64,000 nucleotides of DNA from Planctomycetaceae bacterium (GTDB taxonomy: Bacteria; Planctomycetota; Planctomycetia; Pirellulales; Lacipirellulaceae), in the NCBI GenBank assembly GCA_002702655.1, contig PABB01000056.1, positions 62,001 through 126,000 of the forward strand, read 5' to 3'. A program made the translations under genes and the position numbers. Below the pieces are notes generated by a model. It worked only from the letters and a program-made list of their open reading frames with translations, searched no databases and was not told where the DNA came from. Shown here in pieces: positions 7,909-16,976 of the stretch (positions are counted from its first letter, which is position 1; each line of letters begins with the position of its first letter).

Positions 7909-9132
7909 TCAACAACCGTTGTGCCGGAGATGGGCCCGGGACCGCGCTCGGCGGCGACGGCTGACTCTGATGCCAAGAAACCCAGATTGCATCGCGAATG
8001 CGCCCAGACCAAGCAGGCACCATGACGATGGCTCGGGGATTACTCGCCGCCCCGTATCGAAGATTCGTACTTCGCCCTCGATTGAAGCGATGAGTCGCGA
8101 TCCCGTGCGATCGATGAATAACTCGTGCACTCCCTTGCGAACCGGTTCGGTGTTCCCGATCGCACGCGGCGTCGAAATCAGTGAGTATCGCATCCACGTT
8201 GGTGCTGCTTCGTATTTCTCCCGATCGACGACGATCACATCAATTCCCTGGACTTCATGAACGGCGTATAGCACTGCACCATCGGGACTGAATGCCGCCT
8301 CGGTGGGAAAGCGTCCGACTTCGTAGTCTGCGATGACCGAGAAATCGCGCGAGTCCAAAATGGCGATGTCGTAGCGTGCACCGTTGATACCGTTTCCCGC
8401 GCCAGTCAAGTAGGCAATGCTGTTGCCATCTCCGCTCACCGCAAGGTCCCGGCCGGGTCCGCCCAAATCGAACGCACTCGTGCCTAGCGGAAAAGAGGAT
8501 CGGTTGCTCCACCATTGCCGAGGAATTGGTTCGCTCACGTCAAATGCGAACAAACCGCCCCCCGAGTGTTTTGTCTCGGCGACGTACAGCGTCTGGCGAT
8601 CAGGGCTGATTTGAAGGAGGGCTTCGGTCGGACTGCCTGAGCTGAGCACCCGTACCGAGTCGACAAACTGCGCTGTCGCCGTGTCAATTTGCATGAGACC
8701 GGATAGATCGTTGCGCCACGGCGTGGCATAGAGATATCCGCCGCTGGCCATCTCGACGTCGTACGCCCCGACTGGCAGGTCAATCTGATCAACAAGCTGG
8801 TTCGTCGCCGTATCAATCACAGAGATTGTGGGCGTGCGCTTGTTCGCCACGTAGAGGCGACTTCCGTCCTCTGAGAGCGCCATGCCGTAGGGTCCATCGC
8901 CCGCATAGAACGAGGCGTCAACCTGGAGGGTGTTCAAGTTGACGCGATAGACTTTGTCTGACCAATCCTCAGACGCGTAGACGTAATCTCCATTGGGGTG
9001 CCCCGCGAACTGATCGGCATCGATTTTAAAGACCGCCAGCGGAATTTGGGCCGTTGCCGGTCCGCAACATGCGGCGCAGGTGCTCAGGATCGTAACCACG
9101 AATCTAGCGCGATTCACCCAACGTGGAGTCAT
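7909..9132 (-). CDS. Exported YVTN/beta-propeller protein with PEP-CTERM tail
   Basis: The product has 407 residues from the ATG at 9132. An export signal (FVVTILSTCAACCGPATAQ) is followed by repeated blades of the surface-layer/YVTN type: GMALSEDGSRLYVANK, ISVIDTATNQLVDQI, LLQISPDRQTLYVAE, AAFSPDGAVLYAVHEV. Near the C-terminus VIPEPSSWCLLGLGAF followed by an Arg cluster is a PEP-CTERM sorting signal, which exosortase systems use to process and anchor exported proteins; no exosortase is in this window. Base composition is visibly lower in GC than the neighbours (53% in one 60-base line counted), and the gene sits between inverted 9-bp-periodic arrays, both hints of transfer. The role is unknown; such propellers usually bind partners. 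Confidence 0.85.
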   Translation of the reverse strand: MTPRWVNRARFVVTILSTCAACCGPATAQIPLAVFKIDADQFAGHPNGDYVYASEDWSDKVYRVNLNTLQVDASFYAGDGPYGMALSEDGSRLYVANKRTPTISVIDTATNQLVDQIDLPVGAYDVEMASGGYLYATPWRNDLSGLMQIDTATAQFVDSVRVLSSGSPTEALLQISPDRQTLYVAETKHSGGGLFAFDVSEPIPRQWWSNRSSFPLGTSAFDLGGPGRDLAVSGDGNSIAYLTGAGNGINGARYDIAILDSRDFSVIADYEVGRFPTEAAFSPDGAVLYAVHEVQGIDVIVVDREKYEAAPTWMRYSLISTPRAIGNTEPVRKGVHELFIDRTGSRLIASIEGEVRIFDTGRRVIPEPSSWCLLGLGAFAMQSGFLGIRVSRRRRARSRAHLRHNGC

Positions 9133-9300
9133 CGGCGTTGTTTCACAGAGGTGATGTCTTGGAACTGGCGTCAAGCTACACCACAACCATTGGTGGGACA
9201 ACACCGGTGTCGAAGGTCAACGCCAAGCATCGATTTGGGCGCGGATCCGTCAAACCCGGACACGACGCCGATACTTCGAAAACTTCGCAAATCGAATTCT

Positions 9301-9327
9301 CTCCGCGTGTTCCGCGCACTCCGCGGT
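9301..9327. repeat. 9-bp-periodic array, right copy (inverted)
   Basis: CTCCGCGTG, TTCCGCGCA and CTCCGCGGT are three consecutive nonamers. On the other strand they read as CGCGGAG-NN units, the same unit as at 7772-7798 in opposite orientation. Confidence 0.65.
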
Positions 9328-9375
9328 TCGCTGATATAGAGCGTGCCGCCGCGCGAGCCTGGACGGCCACCGCGG

Positions 9376-10146
9376 CTACCCGGCGAACAAGCTCTTCGCA
9401 TTTGCCGTCGTCGCGGCGGCAAAATCTTCCAAGGACAGGCCGCGCAGTTCGGCCAGCTGCTCGGCCGTGTGTCGCACGTGCCCCGGTTCATTGCGGCGGA
9501 TTTTGCGGACTGGTTCGGGGGAGAGGTACGGGGCGTCGGTTTCCACCAGCAGCCGATCCAGCGGCACCGCGGCGGCGACGTCCCGCAGGTCGACCGACTT
9601 CTTGAAGGTAACCATCCCCGCGAAGCTGATATGCAGCCCGAGGTCGACGCACTCGCGCATCATGTCGACGCCGCCGGTGAAGCTGTGCATGACGCCCCGC
9701 AGCGGGCCGCGGGCGCGGGCGTCGCGCAGCATCTGGAGGATGTCCGCTTCGCACTCGCGCATGTGCACGATGAACGGCAGGTTCGTCTGCTGCGACAGCC
9801 GCAGGTGGCGGTCGAAGTAGTCCTGCTGCAGGTTGAACGGGGCGAAGTCCCAGTAGCGGTCCAGGCCCGTTTCGCCCAACGCGACTACCCCAGGCGCCGC
9901 GGCCAGCTGTTCGATCTCGGCCCAGTCGCCCGGGGCCGCTTCGTGCACGTAGTTGGGCTGGATGCCCACCGCCGCGTGGACGCTGCCGTACTGCGCGGCC
10001 AGCTCAACGCAGCGGCGGCTGGAGGCGGCCGTGGTGCCGACTGCCACGATGTCGGTCACCCCCGCGGCCGCCGCGCGGGCGACCACCTCGTCCCGATCGG
10101 CGTCGAACTCGTCTTGATCGAGATGGCAGTGGGTGTCGAAGAGCAC
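9376..10146 (-). CDS. tatD: TatD-family metal-dependent hydrolase/deoxyribonuclease
   Basis: This is a 256-residue TIM-barrel metal hydrolase. All expected ligand motifs are present: DTHCHLD at the N-terminus, ALGETGLD with the bridging Glu, IVHMRE, VMHSFTGG and LVETDAPYL. TatD proteins are cytoplasmic 3'-5' nucleases linked to DNA repair and D-Tyr-tRNA-like activities in various bacteria. The start is a GTG at 10146. The ribosome-binding region overlaps a heptamer repeat array, so expression may have been changed by that insertion. The family call is firm and the exact substrate not determined. Confidence 0.93.
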   Translation of the reverse strand: MLFDTHCHLDQDEFDADRDEVVARAAAAGVTDIVAVGTTAASSRRCVELAAQYGSVHAAVGIQPNYVHEAAPGDWAEIEQLAAAPGVVALGETGLDRYWDFAPFNLQQDYFDRHLRLSQQTNLPFIVHMRECEADILQMLRDARARGPLRGVMHSFTGGVDMMRECVDLGLHISFAGMVTFKKSVDLRDVAAAVPLDRLLVETDAPYLSPEPVRKIRRNEPGHVRHTAEQLAELRGLSLEDFAAATTANAKSLFAG

Positions 10147-10152
10147 GGCGGC

Positions 10153-10249
10153 GGTGACCGGTGATCAGTTATCAGTGACCAGTGGCATGATTAGCGGCGC
10201 CAGGGAGCGACTCTCTCCACCGATCACTGGTCACCGGTAACAGGTCACT
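10153..10249. repeat. Inverted pair of heptamer arrays, empty of genes
   Basis: Left: GGTGACC, GGTGATC, AGTTATC, AGTGACC, AGTGGCA (10153-10187). Right, same unit inverted: GATCACT, GGTCACC, GGTAACA, GGTCACT (10222-10249). The 34 bp between carry no gene. The right array contains the stop codon of the gene at 10245 and the left lies just ahead of the tatD start. Confidence 0.7.
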
Positions 10250-10676
10250 GCGCCGCCGGCGCCGCAACCAGCTCCCGCAGCGTATCGAGATGCCCTTTGG
10301 CCATCCCCAGGGCTTCTTCCGCGATGGCTTTGCCGGCGGGGGCGGTTTGCAGGCGGTCGACCAACTTCGAAATCGTCTCGACGTCCTGCTCCTGGTAGGC
10401 GACCGCGGCATTGATCAAGAAGTCGATGCCCAGGTCGTGCATGTCGGTGAATTCCATGGGGAATTCGCCGTCGCGGGGCGGGTAGCCGGCCTCGTCAATC
10501 ATGCGGCTGACGCGGTCGGCCAGCCGGTCCTGGTCGTCGGCAATGCTGCCGATGGCTTCCATCACCTCGCCGCGGCCCGCGGGCACGAATGGACGCGACC
10601 ACCGCAGGTACTGCGGAAACGACTTGCAGAGAATCGCCAGCAGGCGATTGAGCAGATTGACGATTTCAGGCTTCAT
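10245..10676 (-). CDS. Unknown helical protein at the 3' end of the nuo operon
   Basis: The product has 143 residues and is not recognised. It looks all-helical and soluble, with amphipathic segments rich in Asp, Glu, Leu and Ala (GSIADDQDRLADRVSRMI, FLINAAVAYQEQDVETI). There is no signal peptide or membrane helix. Its ATG is only 9 bp after the nuoN stop on the same strand, so it is very probably translated from the complex I transcript. Acidic residues on helices and a DMHDLG segment would fit a small metal-binding helical bundle, but no diagnostic motif is complete. An assembly or accessory role for complex I is a guess from position. Confidence 0.75.
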   Translation of the reverse strand: MKPEIVNLLNRLLAILCKSFPQYLRWSRPFVPAGRGEVMEAIGSIADDQDRLADRVSRMIDEAGYPPRDGEFPMEFTDMHDLGIDFLINAAVAYQEQDVETISKLVDRLQTAPAGKAIAEEALGMAKGHLDTLRELVAAPAAQ

Positions 10677-10685
10677 CGGCTGCGT

Positions 10686-12485
10686 CTAACCAAACAATCC
10701 GGCCGTGGCGGCCTGGGCCCATTGGGCGATGCTATTGGGAAGGATGCCAAACGCCAGCACCGGCAGCGACAACGCCAGCACGTACGCCGAGGCGAAGAAG
10801 CCCAGCGCCACGGGGCGACTGGTGTCGGGGGGGCTGTCGATGCACACCGTCTTGCACACCCGCAGGTAATACACCAGCGAGATGGCCGTGTTCAGCCCCG
10901 CGGCGACCAGCATGAACATCATCAGCGGGCCGCCCGCTTCGACCAGCGACTGGAAGATGCGGAACTTGCCAATAAAGCCAGCCATCGGCGGGATGCCGAC
11001 CAGACTGACCAGGATGCCCGTCAGGCACAGGGCCACCAGCGGGCTGCGGCCGATGAGGCCCGCGTAATCGTCGATCTGTTCGCTCTGCATCGAGTTGCGC
11101 AGGAAGGCGATGATGGCAAAGGCGCCCAGGTTCATGAACAGGTAGAACGCGGCGTACAGCAGCATCGAGGACACGGCGTCGCCCGCCGCCGCCTGATCGC
11201 GGCCGACCAGCGCGACCGCCGCGGCGACCGGCATCATCATGTAGCCGGCATGCGCGATCGTGGAGTAGGCCAGCATCCGTTTGATATTCTTCTGCCCGTA
11301 CGCGGCCAGGTTGCCGAACGTGCAGGTGATGACCGACACGATGCCCACCACCTGGACGAAGAAGCTGCGGACCGGCGACAGCGGGCCGGTGTCGGCCGCT
11401 GCGTCGGCGGTCTCGGCATCGCCGTCGGTCACGGGCGCTTCATCGGCGATCAGCCGCACGGCGGGTGGCACGTCGGCCGCGGCCGCGGCGAGTTGGACCG
11501 TCGCGGTCGGCCGGGCGGCAGCGGCGACCGACTCGGGCGTTTCTCCCGGGACGTGTCCAAAGCCGATGCCCACGCGGACCAGCAGGGCCAGCGCGGCCGC
11601 CTTGGACGCGACCGACAGAAAGCCGTCGACCTCGGCCGAGGCGCCCTCGAACACGTCGGGGCACCAGAAGTGGAACGGCACGGCCGACAGTTTGAACGCC
11701 AACCCCACCCCCAGCATCAAGCCGCCCAACGCTAGCACCAGCACCTGCATGTACTGGTCGCCCTCAGCGAGTTTGCCGGCAATGTCGAATTCGACCAGTT
11801 GTTGAGCCATCGTCGGCAGGTGAGCCGAGCCCAGGATCCCCGCCAGCAAGCTGACGCCGTATAGCATGACGCCCGCGGTGCCGGCGCCGTAGACGGCGTA
11901 CTTCAGGGCGGCTTCGCTGCTGCGCCGACGGCCTTTGACCACGCCGGACAGCACGTACGAGGGCACGCTCGCCATCTCCACGCCCAAGAACAGCGTCAGC
12001 AGGTGATTGGCCGACGCCATGATGCACATGCCGATGATCGAGCCGAAGGCCAAGCAGTAGAAGTCCTGCCCGTCTTCGCGATCGGCGAGCCCTGTGAGCC
12101 GAGCCAGCACGATGAACAGGACGGCGAACGCCATCAAGAAGACGCGGATGAACGCGGTGACTGCGTCGTAAGTGAGCATGCCGGTGAACAGCTCTTGCCG
12201 TTCGATCTTGGCCCAGTCGGCAATCCCGCCGGCGGGCAGCGAGGCCCACAACGCGACAATGCCGCCCAGCAGGGCGATCGCGAACGGCGGGATCTTGTTC
12301 AGGCCCGGGAACAGCCGTGTGACCAGCAGCACGACGATCGTGACGCACAGCACCAGCTCCGGCTTGAACAGCGGGAGGCTCGTGGTCACGGTATCGCTAA
12401 TCAGCGAGTTGACGATCGTTTGCAGGTTCACCGCGGACGTGTCCGTTAGTGGTTGAAGTAGGAGTCGCGCGAAGGCGGAGCACAC
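10686..12485 (-). CDS. nuoN: NADH-quinone oxidoreductase subunit N
   Basis: This is an antiporter-like membrane subunit of complex I that takes part in proton pumping. It has 599 residues against the usual ~480-500. Many membrane helices are visible, with the conserved Glu in LFLGVEMASVPSYVL and the antiporter-type segments KLSAVPFHFWCPDVFEGA and IKRMLAYSTIAHAGYM. The excess length is mainly a soluble Ala/Asp/Pro-rich insertion of about 65 residues after VRVGIGFGHVPGETPES, ending near TADAAADTGPLSPV. The longest start is GTG 12485; GTG 12431 is also possible and no Shine-Dalgarno separates them. It lies 15 bp after nuoM. Confidence 0.95.
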   Translation of the reverse strand: MCSAFARLLLQPLTDTSAVNLQTIVNSLISDTVTTSLPLFKPELVLCVTIVVLLVTRLFPGLNKIPPFAIALLGGIVALWASLPAGGIADWAKIERQELFTGMLTYDAVTAFIRVFLMAFAVLFIVLARLTGLADREDGQDFYCLAFGSIIGMCIMASANHLLTLFLGVEMASVPSYVLSGVVKGRRRSSEAALKYAVYGAGTAGVMLYGVSLLAGILGSAHLPTMAQQLVEFDIAGKLAEGDQYMQVLVLALGGLMLGVGLAFKLSAVPFHFWCPDVFEGASAEVDGFLSVASKAAALALLVRVGIGFGHVPGETPESVAAAARPTATVQLAAAAADVPPAVRLIADEAPVTDGDAETADAAADTGPLSPVRSFFVQVVGIVSVITCTFGNLAAYGQKNIKRMLAYSTIAHAGYMMMPVAAAVALVGRDQAAAGDAVSSMLLYAAFYLFMNLGAFAIIAFLRNSMQSEQIDDYAGLIGRSPLVALCLTGILVSLVGIPPMAGFIGKFRIFQSLVEAGGPLMMFMLVAAGLNTAISLVYYLRVCKTVCIDSPPDTSRPVALGFFASAYVLALSLPVLAFGILPNSIAQWAQAATAGLFG

Positions 12486-12500
12486 CAGTTGCAGGCGAGT

Positions 12501-14345
12501 TTAGTCGGACAGCGCGTCGGTCAGTACGACCTGCCGCGCCTCGCCGCGAAACGCTTGTTGGACCTCGGCTTGGTTGGCGTCGTACTGCTCGGTCCAGGCG
12601 GCCAGTTGCTCGACCTGGTGATCGACCGACGGCTGCATGTAGCGGAACAAGGCGTTGGGGTACACGCCGAGGATGACCGCCAGTGCCATCAGCGGCGAGG
12701 CGATAGCCAGCTCGCGCATCGTGATCGGGGTGAGCGCTTCGCCGTGCGGGCCCTTGTACTCGGCGCCCAAGTAGACGCGCTGGATGGCCCACAGGATGTA
12801 GGCGGCCGTCAGGATCACCACGGCCGCCGAGATGATCGCCAGCACGTAGCTGTACTTCCACACCGCCAGCACGACCAGCACTTCGCCGATGAAGCCGCAC
12901 AGGCCCGGCAGGCCCAGGCCGGCGAAGAAAATGCCGACGGCCAAGCCGCTGTACACGGGCATCTTGGCGAACAGTCCGCCGAACTCGTTCAGGTTGCGGT
13001 GATGCACGCGGTCATACACGACGCCGACCATAAAGAACATGCCGGCCGAGCTGATGCCGTGGGCGATCATCTGGAACATGGCGCCGTTGACGCCCATCTT
13101 CCAGTAGTCGGCGTTGTAGGAGCCGTTGGCCCAAGTGCCCATGCTCCAGACGCCCAGGCCCAGCACGACATAGCCCATGTGGCTGACCGAACTGTAGGCG
13201 ACCATCCGCTTGAAGTCGTTTTGAGCGAGCGCGGCAAAGGCGCCCCAGACCATGCTGATCACGCCGATCGCACAGACGAAGTAGGCCAGGTCGTAGCCGG
13301 CTTGCGGGCAGATCGGATAGCAGATGCGAATGATGCCGTAGCCGCCCATCTTCAGCAGCACGCCGGCCAGGATCATCGAGATCGGGGTCGGCGCCTCGAC
13401 GTGCGCGTCGGGCAACCAGGTGTGCAGCGGCACGCTGGGCACCTTGATGACAAAGCCGATGAACAGCAGCAGGAACGCCCACCACTGAATCGTTTGCCCC
13501 ATCCACATTTCACCGTCGAACAGGTCGGTATGCTGACCCATTTGCTGCAGGGCCAGGATGTTGAAGGTATGCACCGGCGTCTTGGCGTCGGATTCCGCGG
13601 CCGCTGTGAGTTGCGCGGCCAGGGCGTCGTCGCTGGCGAGCCACTCGTCGTAAGCGGCTTGAATCTCCGATTCGGACGGCGCTTCGTCGCCCACCACGTC
13701 GATCGGCACAATTCCCGCGTCAGCGAGCTGCGCGGGGTTCAGCCGCGTCAGGTCGCTGTGGAAGTACAGCATCAGGATGGCGATCAGCATCAGCACGCTG
13801 CCGACCAGCGTGTACAGAAAGAACTTGATCGCCGCGTACTCGCGCCGCGGGCCGCCCCACACGCCGATGAGGAAGTACATCGGCAGCAACATGACTTCCC
13901 AGAACACGTAGAACAGGAAGAAGTCCAGCGCCATGAACACGCCCAGCATGCCGGTTTCCAGCAGCAGAAACAGGATGCAGTAGGCCTTCACATGCTTTTT
14001 GATCGGCCAGCTGGCGCCCATCGCCAGCACCGACAGAAACGCGGTGAGCACGACCAGCGGAAAGCTGATGCCATCGAGCCCCATGAAATACTGGATGCCG
14101 AACGAGGGGATCCAGCTTACGGCGAACAGGTCCTGCATCCGGGCGACGCCGGCCTGAAAGTCGACGCCGTCGGCGCTGCTGCGGAACAGCCCCAACGTCA
14201 GGATGAACGTAAAGATCGTCACCCCCAGGGCCGTGAACTTGATCGCTTCGGTGTTGTCGCGCGGCAAGAACGCGATGACCAGCGCCGCCAAAGCGGGCAG
14301 GAACACCAGCAAGCTGAGAAACATTACAGGGTCGCTGAGAGTCAT
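12501..14345 (-). CDS. nuoM: NADH-quinone oxidoreductase subunit M
   Basis: This is the second antiporter-like proton-pumping subunit of complex I. It has 614 residues, about 100 more than typical. Conserved features include the Glu in YVFWEVMLLPMYFLIG, KVPSVPLHTWLPDAHVEAP in the discontinuous helix region, and FKRMVAYSSVSHMGYV. The extra length is a hydrophilic insertion of about 80 residues, rich in Asp, Glu and Ala (DEAPSESEIQAAYDEW, DDALAAQLTAAAESDAK), between two membrane segments. Starts with ATG. It is separated from nuoL by 106 bp, the largest gap downstream of nuoH. Confidence 0.96.
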   Translation of the reverse strand: MTLSDPVMFLSLLVFLPALAALVIAFLPRDNTEAIKFTALGVTIFTFILTLGLFRSSADGVDFQAGVARMQDLFAVSWIPSFGIQYFMGLDGISFPLVVLTAFLSVLAMGASWPIKKHVKAYCILFLLLETGMLGVFMALDFFLFYVFWEVMLLPMYFLIGVWGGPRREYAAIKFFLYTLVGSVLMLIAILMLYFHSDLTRLNPAQLADAGIVPIDVVGDEAPSESEIQAAYDEWLASDDALAAQLTAAAESDAKTPVHTFNILALQQMGQHTDLFDGEMWMGQTIQWWAFLLLFIGFVIKVPSVPLHTWLPDAHVEAPTPISMILAGVLLKMGGYGIIRICYPICPQAGYDLAYFVCAIGVISMVWGAFAALAQNDFKRMVAYSSVSHMGYVVLGLGVWSMGTWANGSYNADYWKMGVNGAMFQMIAHGISSAGMFFMVGVVYDRVHHRNLNEFGGLFAKMPVYSGLAVGIFFAGLGLPGLCGFIGEVLVVLAVWKYSYVLAIISAAVVILTAAYILWAIQRVYLGAEYKGPHGEALTPITMRELAIASPLMALAVILGVYPNALFRYMQPSVDHQVEQLAAWTEQYDANQAEVQQAFRGEARQVVLTDALSD

Positions 14346-14451
14346 GGTGACGCGACGATCCTATGTGGGAAAGCCAGGGGCCAAGCGGCCCGTGCAGGTT
14401 ATCTTGGGTAATTTCTTGTCAGGCGGCGCGAATCGCGCCGTTGTCGCATGA

Positions 14452-16956
14452 TCAACCGGTTCCGCGGGCGACCATGATGAACGACACCAACATGTATGTG
14501 ATCCACGTGCCCATGGCGATGGCCAGGACGTAGGTGCGCAAACTGCCCGTTTGCAGTCGCCGCAGCATCAGGCCGAAGTCCCAAGTGCGGTTGGCAAAGG
14601 CGTTGACCGTGCCATCGACCAGCGTGCGGTCGCCCACGTTGCTGACAATGCTGGCGGCCGCCTTGGCCGTGGCGGCCGTGCCGTGGATGATCCCGTCGAT
14701 GATGCCGCGGTCGAACTTGGCGATCAGCCCGCTGATCCAGTGCGTGGGTTTCACGAAGATCAAGTCGTACAACTCGTCGAAGTACCACTTGTTCCACAGA
14801 AACGCGTACAGCGGTTTGAACGAATCGCGAATCTCCGCCGGGTTGAGCATCCGCCACAGGTAGATGATCGTGGCCAGCAGCACGCCGAAGGCGGCCGCGC
14901 TGAACGCCGCCCAGCCGGCGGGGATCTTCACGGCCTTGACGTGGCTGAGCTGTTCGGCGGGCACGACCAGGTTCTCGGCCAGCACGCCCTCCGCGCCAGG
15001 CGTCGTGCCGACCGGCTGGGCCTGCTCCAGCAAACTGGTGATGCTCAGGTTCGTGCCCGGCACCGACCAGCCGATGGCGATCGCACACACGGCCAGCACG
15101 ACCAGCGGCATGGTCATCACCCGCGGCGATTCGTGCGCGTGATCGTAGCGGTGGTGATCGCGCGGCTCGCCGGCGAAGGTCATGTACCACAACCGGAACA
15201 TGTAGAACGCGGTGATCGCGGCGCCAATGACCGGGGCGATCAGCAGAATCGACAGCAGCGGATTGCCGCGGTTGGCGCCCGCAAAGCTCCATGCCTGCTC
15301 GATGATGGCGTCCTTCGAGTAATAACCCGACAGGCCGTACATGGAAGTCGGAATGCCGGCGCCAATGATCGCCAGGCAGCCGACCAGCATGGTGTAGGCG
15401 GTGATCGGCATTTTCTTCCGCAGACCGCCCATGTAGGACATGTCGTTGGTATGCACGGCGTGGATCACGGACCCCGAACACATGAACAACAGGCCCTTGA
15501 AGCAGGCGTGCGTGATCAGGTGGAAGATGCCGGCCGACCAGCCGCCGATGCCCAGGGCGAGCATCATGTAGCCCAACTGGCTGACGGTGGAGTAGGCCAG
15601 CACGCGTTTAATATCCAGGGCGGTGATGGCGATCGTGGCGGCCACAAACAGCGTGATGCAGCCGATCACGGCGATCACCAGCAGCGCCTCGGGCGTAAAG
15701 ATCGGGTAGACCCGCCCGGTGAGGTAAACGCCCGCCGCGACCATGGTGGCCGAATGCACCAGCGCGGAGACCGGCGTGGGCCCTTCCATGGCGTCGGGCA
15801 ACCAGACGTGCAGCGGGAACTGGGCGCTTTTGCCGACGCAGCCGCAGAAGACGCCGACCCCCGCGATCAGCAGCAGCCACTGACCGGCGTGGCTTGATTC
15901 ACCTTCTTCGCCTTCGCCGACGACGCGGGCGCCTTCGACTTCCATCGACTCGGTGGGCGCCAGCGCGTAGTGGTTCTCCTCGGTTCGCAGCACCGAGAAC
16001 ATGCCCGGCTCGGTCACTTCGCCCTGGTCGTTCTGCGTGTCGCCAAAGGCAAACGTGCCCAGGCTGGACCACAGGGCCATCATGCCGATCAGCATGCCGA
16101 AGTCGCCGACGCGGTTGACGATGAACGCCTTGTTGGCCGCGGTGCTGGCGCTGTGCCGTTCGATGTAGAACCCGATGAGGAAGTAGGAGCAGATGCCCAC
16201 CAACTCCCAGAATACAAACGCCATAGCCAGATTGCCGGCGATGACGATCCCTAGCATGCTGAAGCAGAACAGCGACAGATATTGAAAGAAGCGGTAGAAC
16301 CGCCCTTTGCGAACCAGGTGCGTGCCGTCGGTCAGCGTGACTTCGTGGTCGGTATACGGCTCGTGCAACTCGTCGTGCATGTAGCCGATGGCGTAGAAAT
16401 GCACGCACGAGGCGATCAGCGTGACCACGCAAAACATGGTCACCGTGAGCGCGTCGATGTAGTAGCTTATGTCGAGCTTCAGCTTGCCGAAGGTCACCAG
16501 ATTGTAGAAGACGCCGTACACCGCGGGCGGTTTGCCGTTGGGGGCGATGTGGTGCTCGGCGGAATCGCCTTCGCCCTCAGCCGTATCGGCAACCAGGGAA
16601 ATCGTGCCGCGGTCGCCGCCGCTCGACGCAAGCAGAAAGGGGCTGGCTGCCGGGCGGATGAACGTTTCGTGGTCGGCCTCGTCGGCGTGCTCGCCGTCCT
16701 CGGCATGCTCGTCGTGGTCTCCCCCGGCCGCGTGGTCGCCATGGTGGGCCTCGGGCAACTCATTGTTGGGAAGCCACGCGCCGAACATGGCGACGAAGCT
16801 CAGCACGCAGCTGAACACGATCGCGCCGGTGGCGACGGTGCCGGCGAAGCGGCCGTGCGGGCCGGCGTGCTTCCCGAAAAACAGGATGAACACGAACGAC
16901 GCCAGCGGCGTGAGCCACGCCAGTGCGAGCAGCGTTGGTAGCCAGGATGAATCCAT
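14452..16956 (-). CDS. nuoL: NADH-quinone oxidoreductase subunit L
   Basis: This is the distal antiporter-like subunit of complex I, which also carries the long lateral helix. It has 834 residues from ATG 16956, against about 610-650 usually. Family motifs include FVFWELVGICSYFLIGFY, FPLHVWLPDAMEGPTPV and IKRVLAYSTVSQLGYMM. Two insertions explain the size. One near residues 70-150 is strikingly rich in His, Asp, Glu and Gly (HHGDHAAGGDHDEHAEDGEH). A second, near 300-360, is Glu-rich (MEVEGARVVGEGEEGE). The His/Asp tract resembles metal-binding tails. A TTG at 16980 could extend the N-terminus by 8 residues, but ATG 16956 begins with a normal first helix. Confidence 0.96.
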   Translation of the reverse strand: MDSSWLPTLLALAWLTPLASFVFILFFGKHAGPHGRFAGTVATGAIVFSCVLSFVAMFGAWLPNNELPEAHHGDHAAGGDHDEHAEDGEHADEADHETFIRPAASPFLLASSGGDRGTISLVADTAEGEGDSAEHHIAPNGKPPAVYGVFYNLVTFGKLKLDISYYIDALTVTMFCVVTLIASCVHFYAIGYMHDELHEPYTDHEVTLTDGTHLVRKGRFYRFFQYLSLFCFSMLGIVIAGNLAMAFVFWELVGICSYFLIGFYIERHSASTAANKAFIVNRVGDFGMLIGMMALWSSLGTFAFGDTQNDQGEVTEPGMFSVLRTEENHYALAPTESMEVEGARVVGEGEEGESSHAGQWLLLIAGVGVFCGCVGKSAQFPLHVWLPDAMEGPTPVSALVHSATMVAAGVYLTGRVYPIFTPEALLVIAVIGCITLFVAATIAITALDIKRVLAYSTVSQLGYMMLALGIGGWSAGIFHLITHACFKGLLFMCSGSVIHAVHTNDMSYMGGLRKKMPITAYTMLVGCLAIIGAGIPTSMYGLSGYYSKDAIIEQAWSFAGANRGNPLLSILLIAPVIGAAITAFYMFRLWYMTFAGEPRDHHRYDHAHESPRVMTMPLVVLAVCAIAIGWSVPGTNLSITSLLEQAQPVGTTPGAEGVLAENLVVPAEQLSHVKAVKIPAGWAAFSAAAFGVLLATIIYLWRMLNPAEIRDSFKPLYAFLWNKWYFDELYDLIFVKPTHWISGLIAKFDRGIIDGIIHGTAATAKAAASIVSNVGDRTLVDGTVNAFANRTWDFGLMLRRLQTGSLRTYVLAIAMGTWITYMLVSFIMVARGTG

Positions 16957-16976
16957 TGCGATTTCGCCCGCGGCGA

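Noticed and set aside
10153-10249. CRISPR-like array
   Set aside because: The 7-bp units have no spacers of 25-40 bp, are degenerate, and are arranged as an inverted pair.
12489-14411. A 640-codon plus-strand open frame opposite nuoM
   Set aside because: It is the mirror frame of nuoM. Composition is His/Gln/Asp-rich, with no domain and no ribosome-binding site.
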